The notes under the pieces were generated by a model. It saw only the letters and a list, made by a program, of their open reading frames with translations. It searched no databases and was not told the DNA's origin. Made by a program: the position numbers and the translations under genes. From Saccoglossus kowalevskii (taxonomy: Eukaryota > Hemichordata > Enteropneusta > Harrimaniidae), in assembly GCF_000003605.2 (NCBI RefSeq), contig NW_003146559.1:1-22317 (forward strand): a DNA stretch of 22,317 nt, given 5' to 3'. Positions 10,456-21,249 of the stretch are shown here, one piece after another (the stretch's first letter is position 1; each line of letters begins with the position of its first letter).

Positions 10456-13400
10456 AGCTGCTGATTCTGTGGTGCAGTGAGCTAGTTGAGTGAGATATTC
10501 ACCTCCTCACATTACAAATCTTGTCTGCTTTATTTGCTATTAGTGGCATGTCAGTGGCTTATTATGTGGTCCAGGGAGCCAATTGAATGGGATATTCACC
10601 TCCTCACATTACAAATCTTGTCTGCTTTATTTGCTATGAGTGGCATGTCAGTGGCTGATTATGTGGTCCAGGGAGCCAGTTGAGTGGGATATTCACCTCC
10701 TCACATTGCAAATCTTGTCTGCTTTATTTGCTATGAGTGGCATGTCATCGGCTGATTATGTGGTCCAGGGAGCCAGTTGAGTGGGATATTCACCTCCTCA
10801 CATTGCAAATCATGTTTGCTTTATTTGCTATGAGTGGCATTTCATTGGCTGATTCTGTGGTCCAGGGAGCCAGTTGAGTGGGATATTCACCTCCTCACAT
10901 TGCAAATCTTGTCTACTTTATTTGCTATGAGTGACATGTCATCGGCTGATTATGTGGTCCAGAGAGCCAGTTGAGTGGGATATTCACCTCCTCACATTGC
11001 AAATCTTGTCTGCTTTATTTGCTATGAGTGACATGTCAGCTGCTGATTCTGTGGTCCAGGCAGCCAGTTGAGTGGATATCACCTCCTCACATTGCAAATC
11101 TGTCTGCTTTATTTGCTATGAGTGGCATGTCAGTGGCTGATTATGTGGTCCAGGGAGCCAGTTGAGTGAGATATTCACCTCCTCACATTGCAAATCTTGT
11201 CTGGTTTATTTGCTGTGAGTGACATGTTAGCGGCTGATTATGTGGTCCAGGGAGCCAGTTGAGTGGGATATTCACCTCCTCACATTGCAAATCTTGTCTA
11301 CTTTATTTGCTATGAGTGGCATGTCAGTGGCTGATTATGTGGTCCAGGGAGCCAGTTGAGTGGGATATTCACCTCCCCACGTTGCAAATCTTGTCTGCTT
11401 TATTTGCTATGAGTGGCATGTCAGTGGCTGATTATGTGGTCCAGGGAGCCAGTTGAGTGGGATATTCACCTCCTCACATTGCAAATCTTGTCTGCTTTAT
11501 TTGCTATGAGTGGCATGTCAGTGGCTGATTATGTGGTCCAGGGAGCCAGTTGAGTGGGATATTCACCTCCTCACATTGCAAATCATGTCTGCTTTATTTG
11601 CTGTGAGTGGCATGTCATCGGCTGATTATGTGGTCCAGGGAGCCAATTGAGTGGGATATTCACCTCCTCACATTGCAAATCTTGTCTGCTTTATTTGCTA
11701 TGAGTGGCATGTCAGTGGCTGATTATGTGGTCCAGGGAGCCAGTTGAGTGGGATATTCACCTCCCCACATTGCAAATCTTGTCTGCTTTATTTGCTATGA
11801 GTGGCATGTCAGCTGCTGATTCTGTGGTGCAGTGAGCCAGTTGAGTGAGATATTCACCTCCTCACATTACAAATCTTGTCTGCTTTATTTGCTATGAGTG
11901 GCATGTCAGTGGCTGATTATGTGGTCCAGGGAGCCAGTTGAGTGGGATATTCACCTCCTCACATTGCAAATCTTGTCTGCTTTATTTGCTGTGAGTGGCA
12001 TGTCATCGGCTGATTATGTGGTCCAGGGAGCCAGTTGAGTGGAATATTCACCTCCTCACATTGCAAATCTTGTCTGCTTTATTTGCTGTGAGTGGCATGT
12101 CATCGGCTGATTCTGTGGTCCAGGGAGCCAGTTGAGTGGGATATTCACCTCCTCAAATTACAAATCTTGTCTACTTTATTTGCTATGAGTGGCATGTCAT
12201 CGGCTGATTATGTGGTGCAGTGAGCCAGTTGAGTGCGATATTCACCTCCTCACATTGCAAATCTTGTCTGCTTTATTTGCTGTGAGTGGCATGTCATCGG
12301 CTGATTATGTGGTCCAGGGAGCCAGTTGAGTGGGATATTCACCTCCTCACATTGCAAATCTTGTCTGCTTTATTTGCTATGAGTGGCATGTCAGTGGCTG
12401 ATTATGTGGTCCAGGGAGCCAGTTGAGTGGGATATTCACCTCCTCACATTGCAAATCTTGTCTGTTTTATTTGCTGTGAGTGACATGTTAGCGGCTGATT
12501 ATGTGGTCCAGGGAGCCAGTTGAGTGGGATATTCACCTCCTCACATTGCAAATCTTGTCTACTTTATTTGCTATGAGTGGCATGTCAGTGGCTGATTATG
12601 TGGTCCAGGGAGCCAGTTGAGTGGGATATTCACCTCCCCACGTTGCAAATCTTGTCTGCTTTATTTGCTATGAGTGGCATGTCAGTGGCTGATTATGTGG
12701 TCCAGGGAGCCAGTTGAGTGGGATATTCACCTCCTCACATTGCAAATCTTGTCTGCTTTATTTGCTATGAGTGGCATGTCAGTGGCTGATTATGTGGTCC
12801 AGGGAGCCAGTTGAGTGGGATATTCACCTCCTCACATTGCAAATCATGTCTGCTTTATTTGCTGTGAGTGGCATGTCATCGGCTGATTATGTGGTCCAGG
12901 GAGCCAATTGAGTGGGATATTTACCTCCCCACATTGCAAATCTTGTCTGCTTTATATGCTATGAGTGGCATGTCAGTGGCTGATTATGTGGTCCAGGGAG
13001 CCAGTTGAGTGGGATATTCACCTCCTCACATTGCAAATCTTGTCTGCTTTATTTGCTATGAGTGGCATGTCAGTGGCTGATTATGTGGTCCAGGGAGCCA
13101 GTTGAGTGGGATATTCACCTCCCCACATTGCAAATCTTGTCTGCTTTATTTGCTATGAGTGGCATGTCAGCTGCTGATTCTGTGGTGCAGTGAGCCAGTT
13201 GAGTGAGATATTCACCTCCTCACATTACAAATCTTGTCTGCTTTATTTGCTATGAGTGGCATGTCAGTGGCTGATTATGTGGTCCAGGGAGCCAGTTGAG
13301 TGGGATATTCACCTCCTCACATTGCAAATCTTGTCTGCTTTATTTGCTGTGAGTGGCATGTCATCGGCTGATTATGTGGTCCAGGGAGCCAGTTGAGTGG

Positions 13401-13700
13401 GATATTCACCTCCTCACATTGCAAATCTTGTCTGCTTTATTTGCTGTGAGTGGCATGTCATCGGCTGATTCTGTGGTCCAGGGAGCCAGTTGAGTGGGAT
13501 ATTCACCTCCTCAAATTACAAATCTTGTCTACTTTATTTGCTATGAGTGGCATGTCATCGGCTGATTATGTGGTGCAGTGAGCCAGTTGAGTGCGATATT
13601 CACCTCCTCACATTGCAAATCTTGTCTGCTTTATTTGCTGTGAGTGGCATGTCATCGGCTGATTATGTGGTCCAGGGAGCCAGTTGAGTGGGATATTCAC
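10456..13700 (+). repeat. 13/14-monomer higher-order repeat
   Basis: The rare AGCTGCTGATTCTGTGGTGC monomer recurs at 10456, 11811 and 13169, intervals of 1355 and 1358 bp (14 monomers, minus 3 in the first, explained by three deleted bases in 11073-11101). Other paired markers are GTTAGCGG (11227 and 12488) and CACGTTGC (11379 and 12640), each 1261 bp or 13 monomers apart, and CCTCAAATTAC with GTGCAGTGAG (12151 and 13509), 1358 bp apart. The change from 13 to 14 monomers marks one extra monomer at about 12960-13060. The best duplicated pair is about 11190-12340 with 12451-13700. Confidence 0.87.
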
Positions 13701-14142
13701 CTCCTCACATTCCAAATCTTGTCTGCTTTATTTGCTGTGAGTGACATGTCATCGGCTGATTATGCAGTCCAGGGAGCCAGTTGAGTGAGATATTCACGTC
13801 CTCACATTGCAAATCTTGTCTACTTTATTTGCTATGAGTGACATGTCATCGGCTGATTATGTGGTCCAGTGAGCCAGTTGAGTGAGATATTCACCTCCTC
13901 ATATTGCAAATCTTGTCTACTTTATTTGCTATGAGTGGCATGTCAGTGGCTGATTATGTGGTCCAGGGAGCCAGTTGAGTGGGATATTCACCTCCTCATA
14001 TTGCAAATCTTGTCTACTTTATTTGCTATGAGTGGCATGTCATCGGCTGATTATGTGGTCCAGGGAGCCAGTTGAGTGGGATATTCACCTCCTCACATTG
14101 CAAATCTTGTCTACTTTATTTGCTATGAGTGGCATGTCATCG

Positions 14143-14724
14143 GCTAATTCTGTGGTCCAGGGAGCCAGTTGAGTGGGATATTCACCTCCTCACATTGCAA
14201 ATCTTGTCTGCTTTATTTGCTATGAGTGGCATGTCATCGGCTGATTATGTGGTCCAGGGAGCCAGTTGAGTGGGATACTCACCTCCTTACATTCCAAACC
14301 TTGTCTACTTTATTTGCTATGAGTGGCATGTCATCGGCTGATTATGTGGTCCAGGGAGCCAGTTGAGTGGGATATTCACCTCCTCACATTGCAAATCTTG
14401 TCTACTTTATTTGCTATGAGTGGCATGTCATCGGCTAATTCTGTGGTCCAGGGAGCCAGTTGAGTGGGATATTCACCTCCTCACATTGCAAATCTTGTCT
14501 GCTTTATTTGCTATGAGTGGCATGTCATCGGCTGATTATGTGGTCCAGGGAGCCAGTTGAGTGGGATACTCACCTCCTTACATTCCAAACCTTGTCTACT
14601 TTATTTGCTATGAGTGGCATGTCATCGGCTGATTATGTGGTCCAGGGAGCCAGTTGAGTGGGATATTCACCTCCTCACATTGCAAATCTTGTCTACTTTA
14701 TTTGCTATGAGTGGCATGTCATCG
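14143..14724 (+). repeat. 291 bp trimer, tandem duplicate
   Basis: Positions 14143-14433 and 14434-14724 each hold three monomers of distinct type: a GCTAATTCTG copy, a copy with ATACTCACCTCCTTACATTCC and AAACC, and a CTACT copy. By eye the two 291 bp units are identical, pointing to a very recent duplication. The same trimer reappears from 20735, at an offset of 6301 bp from 14434 (65 monomers minus the 4 deleted bases near 19.7 kb). Confidence 0.85.
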
Positions 14725-15720
14725 GCTGATTCTCTGGCCCAGGGAGCCAGTTGAGTGGGATATTCACCTCCTCACATTGCAAATCTTGTCTACTTTATTT
14801 GCTATGAGTGGCATGTCAACGGCTGATTATGTGGTCCAGGGAGCCAGTTGGGTGGGATATTCACCTCCTCACATTGCAAATCTTGTCTGCTTTATTTGCT
14901 ATGAGTGGCATGTCATCGGCTGATTATGTGGTCCAGGGAGCCAGTTGAGTGGGATATTCACCTCCTCAAATTACAAATCTTGTCTACTTTATTTGCTATG
15001 AGTGGCATGTCATCGGCTGATTATGTGGTCCAGGGAGCCAGTTGAGTGGGATATTCACCTCCTCACATTGCAAATCTTGTCTACTTTATTTGCTATGAGT
15101 GGCATGTCAACGGCTGATTATGTGGTCCAGGGAGCCAGTTGGGTGGGATATTCACCTCCTCACATTGCAAATCTTGTCTGCTTTATTTGCTATGAGTGGC
15201 ATGTCATCGGCTGATTATGTGGTCCAGGGAGCCAGTTGAGTGCGATATTTACCTCCTCACATTGCAAATCTTGACTGCTTTATTTGCTGTGAGTGACATG
15301 TCATCGGCTGATTATGTTGTGCAGGGAGCCAATTGAGTGAGATATTCACCTCCTCACATTGCAAATCTTGTCTGCTTTATTTGCTGTGAGTGGCATGTCA
15401 TCGGCTGATTATGTTGTGCAGGGAGCCAGTTGAGTGGGGTATTCACCTCCTCACTTTGCAAATCTTGTCTGCTTTATTTGTTGTGAGTGACATGTCATCG
15501 GCTGATTCTGTGGTCCAGGGAGCCAGTTGAGTGAGATATTCACCTCCTCACATTGCAAATCTTGTCTGCTTTATTTGCTATGAGTGGCATGTCAGCTGCT
15601 GATTCTGTGGTCCAGGGAGCCAGTTGAGTGAGATATTCACCTCCTCACATTGCATATCTTGTCTGCTTTATTTGCTATGAGTGGCATGTCATCGGCTGAT
15701 TATGTGGTCCAGGGAGCCAG
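14563..15720 (+). repeat. 16-monomer higher-order repeat, copy 1
   Basis: This matches 16115-17272 at exactly 1552 bp (16 x 97). Shared rare markers in order are CTGGCCCAGG, GTCAACGG with TTGGGTGGG (twice, 291 bp apart), CTCAAATTAC, GTGCGATATTTACC with CTTGACTGC, CCAATTG after GTTGTGC, CACTTTGC with TTTGTTGTG, CAGCTGCTG and GCATATC. I noted only two differences from the second copy. After 15720 the copies diverge. Confidence 0.9.
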
Positions 15721-15820
15721 TTGAGTGAGATATTCACCTCCTCACATTGCAAATCTTGTCTGCTTTATTTGCTGTGAGTGGCATGTCATCGGCTGATTAT
15801 GTTGTGCAGGGAGCCAGTTG

Positions 15821-16200
15821 AGTGGGATACTCACCTCCTTACATTCCAAACCTTGTCTACTTTATTTGCTATGAGTGGCATGTCATCGGCTGATTATGTG
15901 GTCCAGGGAGCCAGTTGAGTGGGATATTCACCTCCTTACATTCCAAACCTTGTCTACTTTATTTGCTATGAGTGGCATGTCATCGGCTGATTATGTTGTG
16001 CAGGGAGCCAGTTGAGTGGGATACTCACCTCCTTACATTCCAAACCTTGTCTACTTTATTTGCTATGAGTGGCATGTCATCGGCTGATTATGTGGTCCAG
16101 GGAGCCAGTTGAGTGGGATACTCACCTCCTTACATTCCAAACCTTGTCTACTTTATTTGCTATGAGTGGCATGTCATCGGCTGATTATGTGGTCCAGGGA
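15821..16200 (+). repeat. local expansion of the CTCCTTACATTCC monomer type
   Basis: Four consecutive monomers, starting near 15821, 15918, 16015 and 16112, carry the uncommon CTCCTTACATTCCAAACC variant. Three have ATACTCACC and one has ATATTCACC, and they alternate between GTTGTGCAGG and GTGGTCCAGG contexts. Elsewhere this type occurs singly (14272, 14563, 20869). This is a small-scale amplification of one or two monomers. Confidence 0.75.
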
Positions 16201-17272
16201 GCCAGTTGAGTGGGATATTCACCTCCTCACATTGCAAATCTTGTCTACTTTATTTTCTATGAGTGGCATGTCATCGGCTGATTTTCTGGCCCAGGGAGCC
16301 AGTTGAGTGGGATATTCACCTCCTCACATTGCAAATCTTGTCTACTTTATTTGCTATGAGTGGCATGTCAACGGCTGATTATGTGGTCCAGGGAGCCAGT
16401 TGGGTGGGATATTCACCTCCTCACATTGCAAATCTTGTCTGCTTTATTTGCTATGAGTGGCATGTCATCGGCTGATTATGTGGTCCAGGGAGCCAGTTGA
16501 GTGGGATATTCACCTCCTCAAATTACAAATCTTGTCTACTTTATTTGCTATGAGTGGCATGTCATCGGCTGATTATGTGGTCCAGGGAGCCAGTTGAGTG
16601 GGATATTCACCTCCTCACATTGCAAATCTTGTCTACTTTATTTGCTATGAGTGGCATGTCAACGGCTGATTATGTGGTCCAGGGAGCCAGTTGGGTGGGA
16701 TATTCACCTCCTCACATTGCAAATCTTGTCTGCTTTATTTGCTATGAGTGGCATGTCATCGGCTGATTATGTGGTCCAGGGAGCCAGTTGAGTGCGATAT
16801 TTACCTCCTCACATTGCAAATCTTGACTGCTTTATTTGCTGTGAGTGACATGTCATCGGCTGATTATGTTGTGCAGGGAGCCAATTGAGTGAGATATTCA
16901 CCTCCTCACATTGCAAATCTTGTCTGCTTTATTTGCTGTGAGTGGCATGTCATCGGCTGATTATGTTGTGCAGGGAGCCAGTTGAGTGGGGTATTCACCT
17001 CCTCACTTTGCAAATCTTGTCTGCTTTATTTGTTGTGAGTGACATGTCATCGGCTGATTCTGTGGTCCAGGGAGCCAGTTGAGTGAGATATTCACCTCCT
17101 CACATTGCAAATCTTGTCTGCTTTATTTGCTATGAGTGGCATGTCAGCTGCTGATTCTGTGGTCCAGGGAGCCAGTTGAGTGAGATATTCACCTCCTCAC
17201 ATTGCATATCTTGTCTGCTTTATTTGCTATGAGTGGCATGTCATCGGCTGATTATGTGGTCCAGGGAGCCAG
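16115..17272 (+). repeat. 16-monomer higher-order repeat, copy 2
   Basis: This is the partner of 14563-15720 at +1552 bp. Differences noted are TTTTCTATG for TTTGCTATG near 16255 and GATTTTCTGG for GATTCTCTGG near 16283. Its 3' part also matches the third copy at 19630-20525, including GGGATACACACC at 17279 and 20478, which copy 1 lacks. Copies 2 and 3 therefore share a later history. Confidence 0.9.
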
Positions 17273-17849
17273 TTGAGTGGGATACACACCTCCTCACATT
17301 GCAAATCTTGTCTACTTTATTTGCTATGAGTGGCATGTCATCGGCTGATTATGTGGTCCAGGGAGCCAGTTGAGTGAGATATGCACCTCCTCACATTGCA
17401 AATCTTGTCTGCTTTATTTGCTATGAGTGGCATGTTAGTGGCTGATTCTGTGGTCCAAGGAGCCAGTTGAGTGGGATATTCACCTCCTCACATTGCAAAT
17501 CTTGTCTGCTTTATTTGCTATGAGTGACATGTCATCGGCTGATTATGTGGTCCAGGGAGCCAGTTGAGTGGGATATTCACCTCCTCACATTGCAAATCTT
17601 GTCTACTTTATTTGCTATGAGTGGCATGTCATCGGCTGATTATGTGGTCCTGGGAGCCAGTTGAGTGAGATATTCACCTCCTCACATTGCAAATCTTGTC
17701 TACTTTATTTGCTATGAGTGACATGTCATCGGCTGATTATGTGGTCCAGGGAGCCAGTTGAGTGAGATATTCACCTCCTCACATTCCAAATCTTGTCTAC
17801 TTTATTTGCTATGAGTGACATGTCAACGTCTGATTCTGTGGTCCAGGGA

Positions 17850-19030
17850 GCCAGTTGAGTGGGATATGCACCTCCTCACATTGCAAATTTTGTCTGCTTT
17901 ATAAACTGTGAGTGACATGTCAGCGGCTGATTCTGTGGTCCGGGGAGCCAGTTGAGTGGGATATTCACCTCCTCACATTGCAAATCTTGTCTGCTTTATT
18001 TGCTATGAGTGACATGTCAGCGGCTGATTCTGTGGTCCAGGGAGCCAGTTGAGTGGGATATTCACCTCCTCACATTGCAAATCTTGTCTGCTTTATTTGC
18101 TATGAGTGACATGTCATCGGCTGATTCTGTGGTCCAGGGAGCCAGTTGAGTGAGATATTCACCTCCTCACATTGCAAATCTTGTCTGCTTTATTTTCTAT
18201 GAGTGGTATGTCATCGGCTGATTATGTGGTCCAGGGAGCCAGTTGAGTGGGATATTCACCTCCTCACATTGCAAATCTTGTCTGCTTTATTTGCTGTGAG
18301 TGACATGTCATCGGCTGATTCTGTGGTCCAGGGAGCCAGTTGAGTGGGATATACACCTCCTCACATTTCAAATCTTGTCTGCTTTATTTGCTGTGAGTGG
18401 CATGTCAGTGGCTGATTCTGTGGTCCAGGAAGCCAGTTGAGTGGGATATTCACCTCCTCACATTGCAAATCTTGTCTGCTTTATTTGCTATGAGTGGCAT
18501 GTCATCGGCTGATTCTGTGGTCCAGGGAGCCAGTTGAGTGAGATATTCACCTCCTCACATTGCAAATCTTGTCTGCTTTATTTGCTATGAGTGTCATGTC
18601 ATCGGCTGATTATGTGGTCCAGGGAGCCAGTTGAGTGGGATATTCACCTCCCCACATTGCAAATCTTGTCTGCTTTATTTTCTATGAGTGGTATGTCATC
18701 GGCTGATTATGTGGTCCAGGGAGCCAGTTGAGTGAGATATTCACCTCCTCACATTGCAAATCTTGTCTGCTTTATTTGCTATGAGTGTCATGTCATCGGT
18801 TGATTCTGTGGTCCAGGGAGCCAGTTGAGTGAGATATTCACCTCCCCACATTGCAAATCTTGTCTGCTTTATTTGCTATGAGTGTCATGTCATCGGCTGA
18901 TTCTGTGGTCCAGGAAGCCAGTTGAGTGGGATATGCACCTCCTCACATTGCAAATTTTGTCTGCTTTATAAACTGTGAGTGACATGTCAGCGGCTGATTC
19001 TGTGGTCCGGGGAGCCAGTTGAGTGGGATA
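17850..19030 (+). repeat. TATAAACTG variant monomers, 11-monomer spacing
   Basis: The variant with AAATTTTGTC, TTTATAAACTGTG and GTCCGGGG occurs at 17901 and 18968, exactly 1067 bp (11 x 97) apart, with about 130 bp of matching context preceded by GATATGCACC. The TATAAACTGTG part also occurs in the third edge monomer near 1611. The 17.9/18.97 kb pair is a duplication; the edge copy shows the allele is old or was moved over long distance within the array. Confidence 0.7.
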
Positions 19031-19118
19031 TGCACCTCCTCACATTGCAAATCTTGTCTGCTTTATTTGCTATGAGTGGCATGTCAGTGGCTGATTATGT
19101 GGTTCAGGGAGCCAGTTG

Positions 19119-19400
19119 AGTGGGATATTCACCTCCCCACATTGCAAATCTTGTCTGCTTTATTTTCTGTGAGTGGCATGTCAGTGGCTGATTATGTGGT
19201 CCAGGGAGCCAGTTGAGTGAGATATTCACCTCCTCATATTCCAAATCTTGTCTGCTTTATTTGCTATGAGTGACATGTCATCGGCTGATTATGTGGTCCA
19301 GAGAGCCAGTTGAGTGAGATATTCACCTCCCCACATTGCAAATCTTGTCTGCTTTATTTGCTATGAGTGTCATGTCATCGGCTGATTATGTGGTCTAGGG
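19119..19400 (+). repeat. block duplicated at 21250-21530
   Basis: Shared markers in order are CTCCCCAC, TTTATTTTCT, CTCATATTCC (19233 and 21362) and GTGTCATG (about 19369 and 21497). The offset is 2129 bp, or 22 monomers minus 5. The five missing bases are seen as the four lost at 19641-19745 and one near 21281. Confidence 0.7.
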
Positions 19401-19629
19401 AGCCAGTTGAGTGAGATATTCACCTCCTCACATTGCAAATCTTGTCTGCTTTATTTGCTGTGAGTGGCATGTCATCGGCTAATTATGTGGTCCAGGGAGC
19501 CAGTTGAGTGGGATATTCATCTCCTCACATTGCAAATCTTGTCTGCTTTATTTGCTGTGAGTGGCATGTCATCGGCTAATTATGTGGTCCAGGGAGCCAG
19601 TTGAGTGGGATATTCACCTCCTCACATTG

Positions 19630-20525
19630 CAAATCTTGTCTGCTTATTGCTATGAGTGGCATGTCATCGGCTGATTATGTGGTCCAGGGAGCCAGTTGAG
19701 TGGGATATTCACCTCCTCAAATTACAAATCTGTCTACTTTATTGCTATGAGTGGCATGTCATCGGCTGATTATGTGGTCCAGGGAGCCAGTTGAGTGGGA
19801 TATTCACCTCCTCACATTGCAAATCTTGTCTACTTTATTTGCTATGAGTGGCATGTCAACGGCTGATTATGTGGTCCAGGGAGCCAGTTGGGTGGGATAT
19901 TCACCTCCTCACATTGCAAATCTTGTCTGCTTTATTTGCTATGAGTGGCATGTCATCGGCTGATTATGTGGTCCAGGGAGCCAGTTGAGTGCGATATTTA
20001 CCTCCTCACATTGCAAATCTTGACTGCTTTATTTGCTGTGAGTGACATGTCATCGGCTGATTATGTTGTGCAGGGAGCCAATTGAGTGAGATATTCACCT
20101 CCTCACATTGCAAATCTTGTCTGCTTTATTTGCTGTGAGTGGCATGTCATCGGCTGATTATGTTGTGCAGGGAGCCAGTTGAGTGGGGTATTCACCTCCT
20201 CACTTTGCAAATCTTGTCTGCTTTATTTGTTGTGAGTGACATGTCATCGGCTGATTCTGTGGTCCAGGGAGCCAGTTGAGTGAGATATTCACCTCCTCAC
20301 ATTGCAAATCTTGTCTGCTTTATTTGCTATGAGTGGCATGTCAGCTGCTGATTCTGTGGTCCAGGGAGCCAGTTGAGTGAGATATTCACCTCCTCACATT
20401 GCATATCTTGTCTGCTTTATTTGCTATGAGTGGCATGTCATCGGCTGATTATGTGGTCCAGGGAGCCAGTTGAGTGGGATACACACCTCCTCACATTGCA
20501 AATCTTGTCTACTTTATTTGCTATG
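19630..20525 (+). repeat. 16-monomer higher-order repeat, partial copy 3
   Basis: This matches about 16430-17330 at 33 monomers minus 4. The deletions are visible as TGCTTATTGC near 19641 (-2), AATCTGTC near 19731 (-1) and TTATTGC near 19741 (-1). Markers retained are CTCAAATTAC, GTCAACGG, GTGCGATATTTACC, CACTTTGC, CAGCTGCTG, GCATATC and GATACACACC. At about 20525 the sequence switches to a block with GATTATGCAGTCC, whose relative is at 13763. Confidence 0.85.
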
Positions 20526-20534
20526 AGTGACATG

Positions 20535-21230
20535 TCATCGGCTGATTATGCAGTCCAGTGAGCCAATTGAGTGAGATATTCACCTCCTCACATTGCAAAT
20601 CTTGTCTACTTTATTTGCTATGAGTGACATGTCATCGGCTGATTATGTGGTCCAGTGAGCCAGTTGAGTGAGATATTCACCTCCTCACATTGCAAATCTT
20701 GTCTACTTTATTTGCTATGAGTGGCATGTCATCGGCTAATTCTGTGGTCCAGGGAGCCAGTTGAGTGGGATATTCACCTCCTCACATTGCAAATCTTGTC
20801 TGCTTTATTTGCTATGAGTGGCATGTCATCGGCTGATTATGTGGTCCAGGGAGCCAGTTGAGTGGGATACTCACCTCCTTACATTCCAAACCTTGTCTAC
20901 TTTATTTGCTATGAGTGGCATGTCATCGGCTGATTATGTGGTCCAGGGAGCCAGTTGAGTGGGATATTCACCTCCTCACATTGCAAATCTTGTCTACTTT
21001 ATTTGCTATGAGTGGCATGTCATCGGCTGATTCTCTGGCCCAGGGAGCCAGTTGAGTGGGATATTCACCTCCTCACATTGCAAATCTTGTCTACTTTATT
21101 TGCTATGAGTGGCATGTCAACGGCTGATTATGTGGTCCAGGGAGCCAGTTGGGTGAGATATTCACCTCCTCACATTACAAATCTTGTCTGCTTTATTTGC
21201 TATGAGTGGCATGTCAGTGGCTGATTATGT
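20535..21230 (+). repeat. mosaic block assembled from three array regions
   Basis: GATTATGCAGTCC and GTCCAGTGAGCC near 20543-20660 match 13763-13870. GCTAATTC at 20735 through GTCAACGG near 21117 match 14434-14820 at +6301 bp. TTGGGTGAGATATTC with CATTACAAATC near 21150-21183 matches 9325-9355 rather than the 14.8 kb copy. Abrupt switches of best partner are what repeated unequal exchange or gene conversion would leave. Confidence 0.65.
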
Positions 21231-21249
21231 GGTCCAGGGAGCCAGTTGA

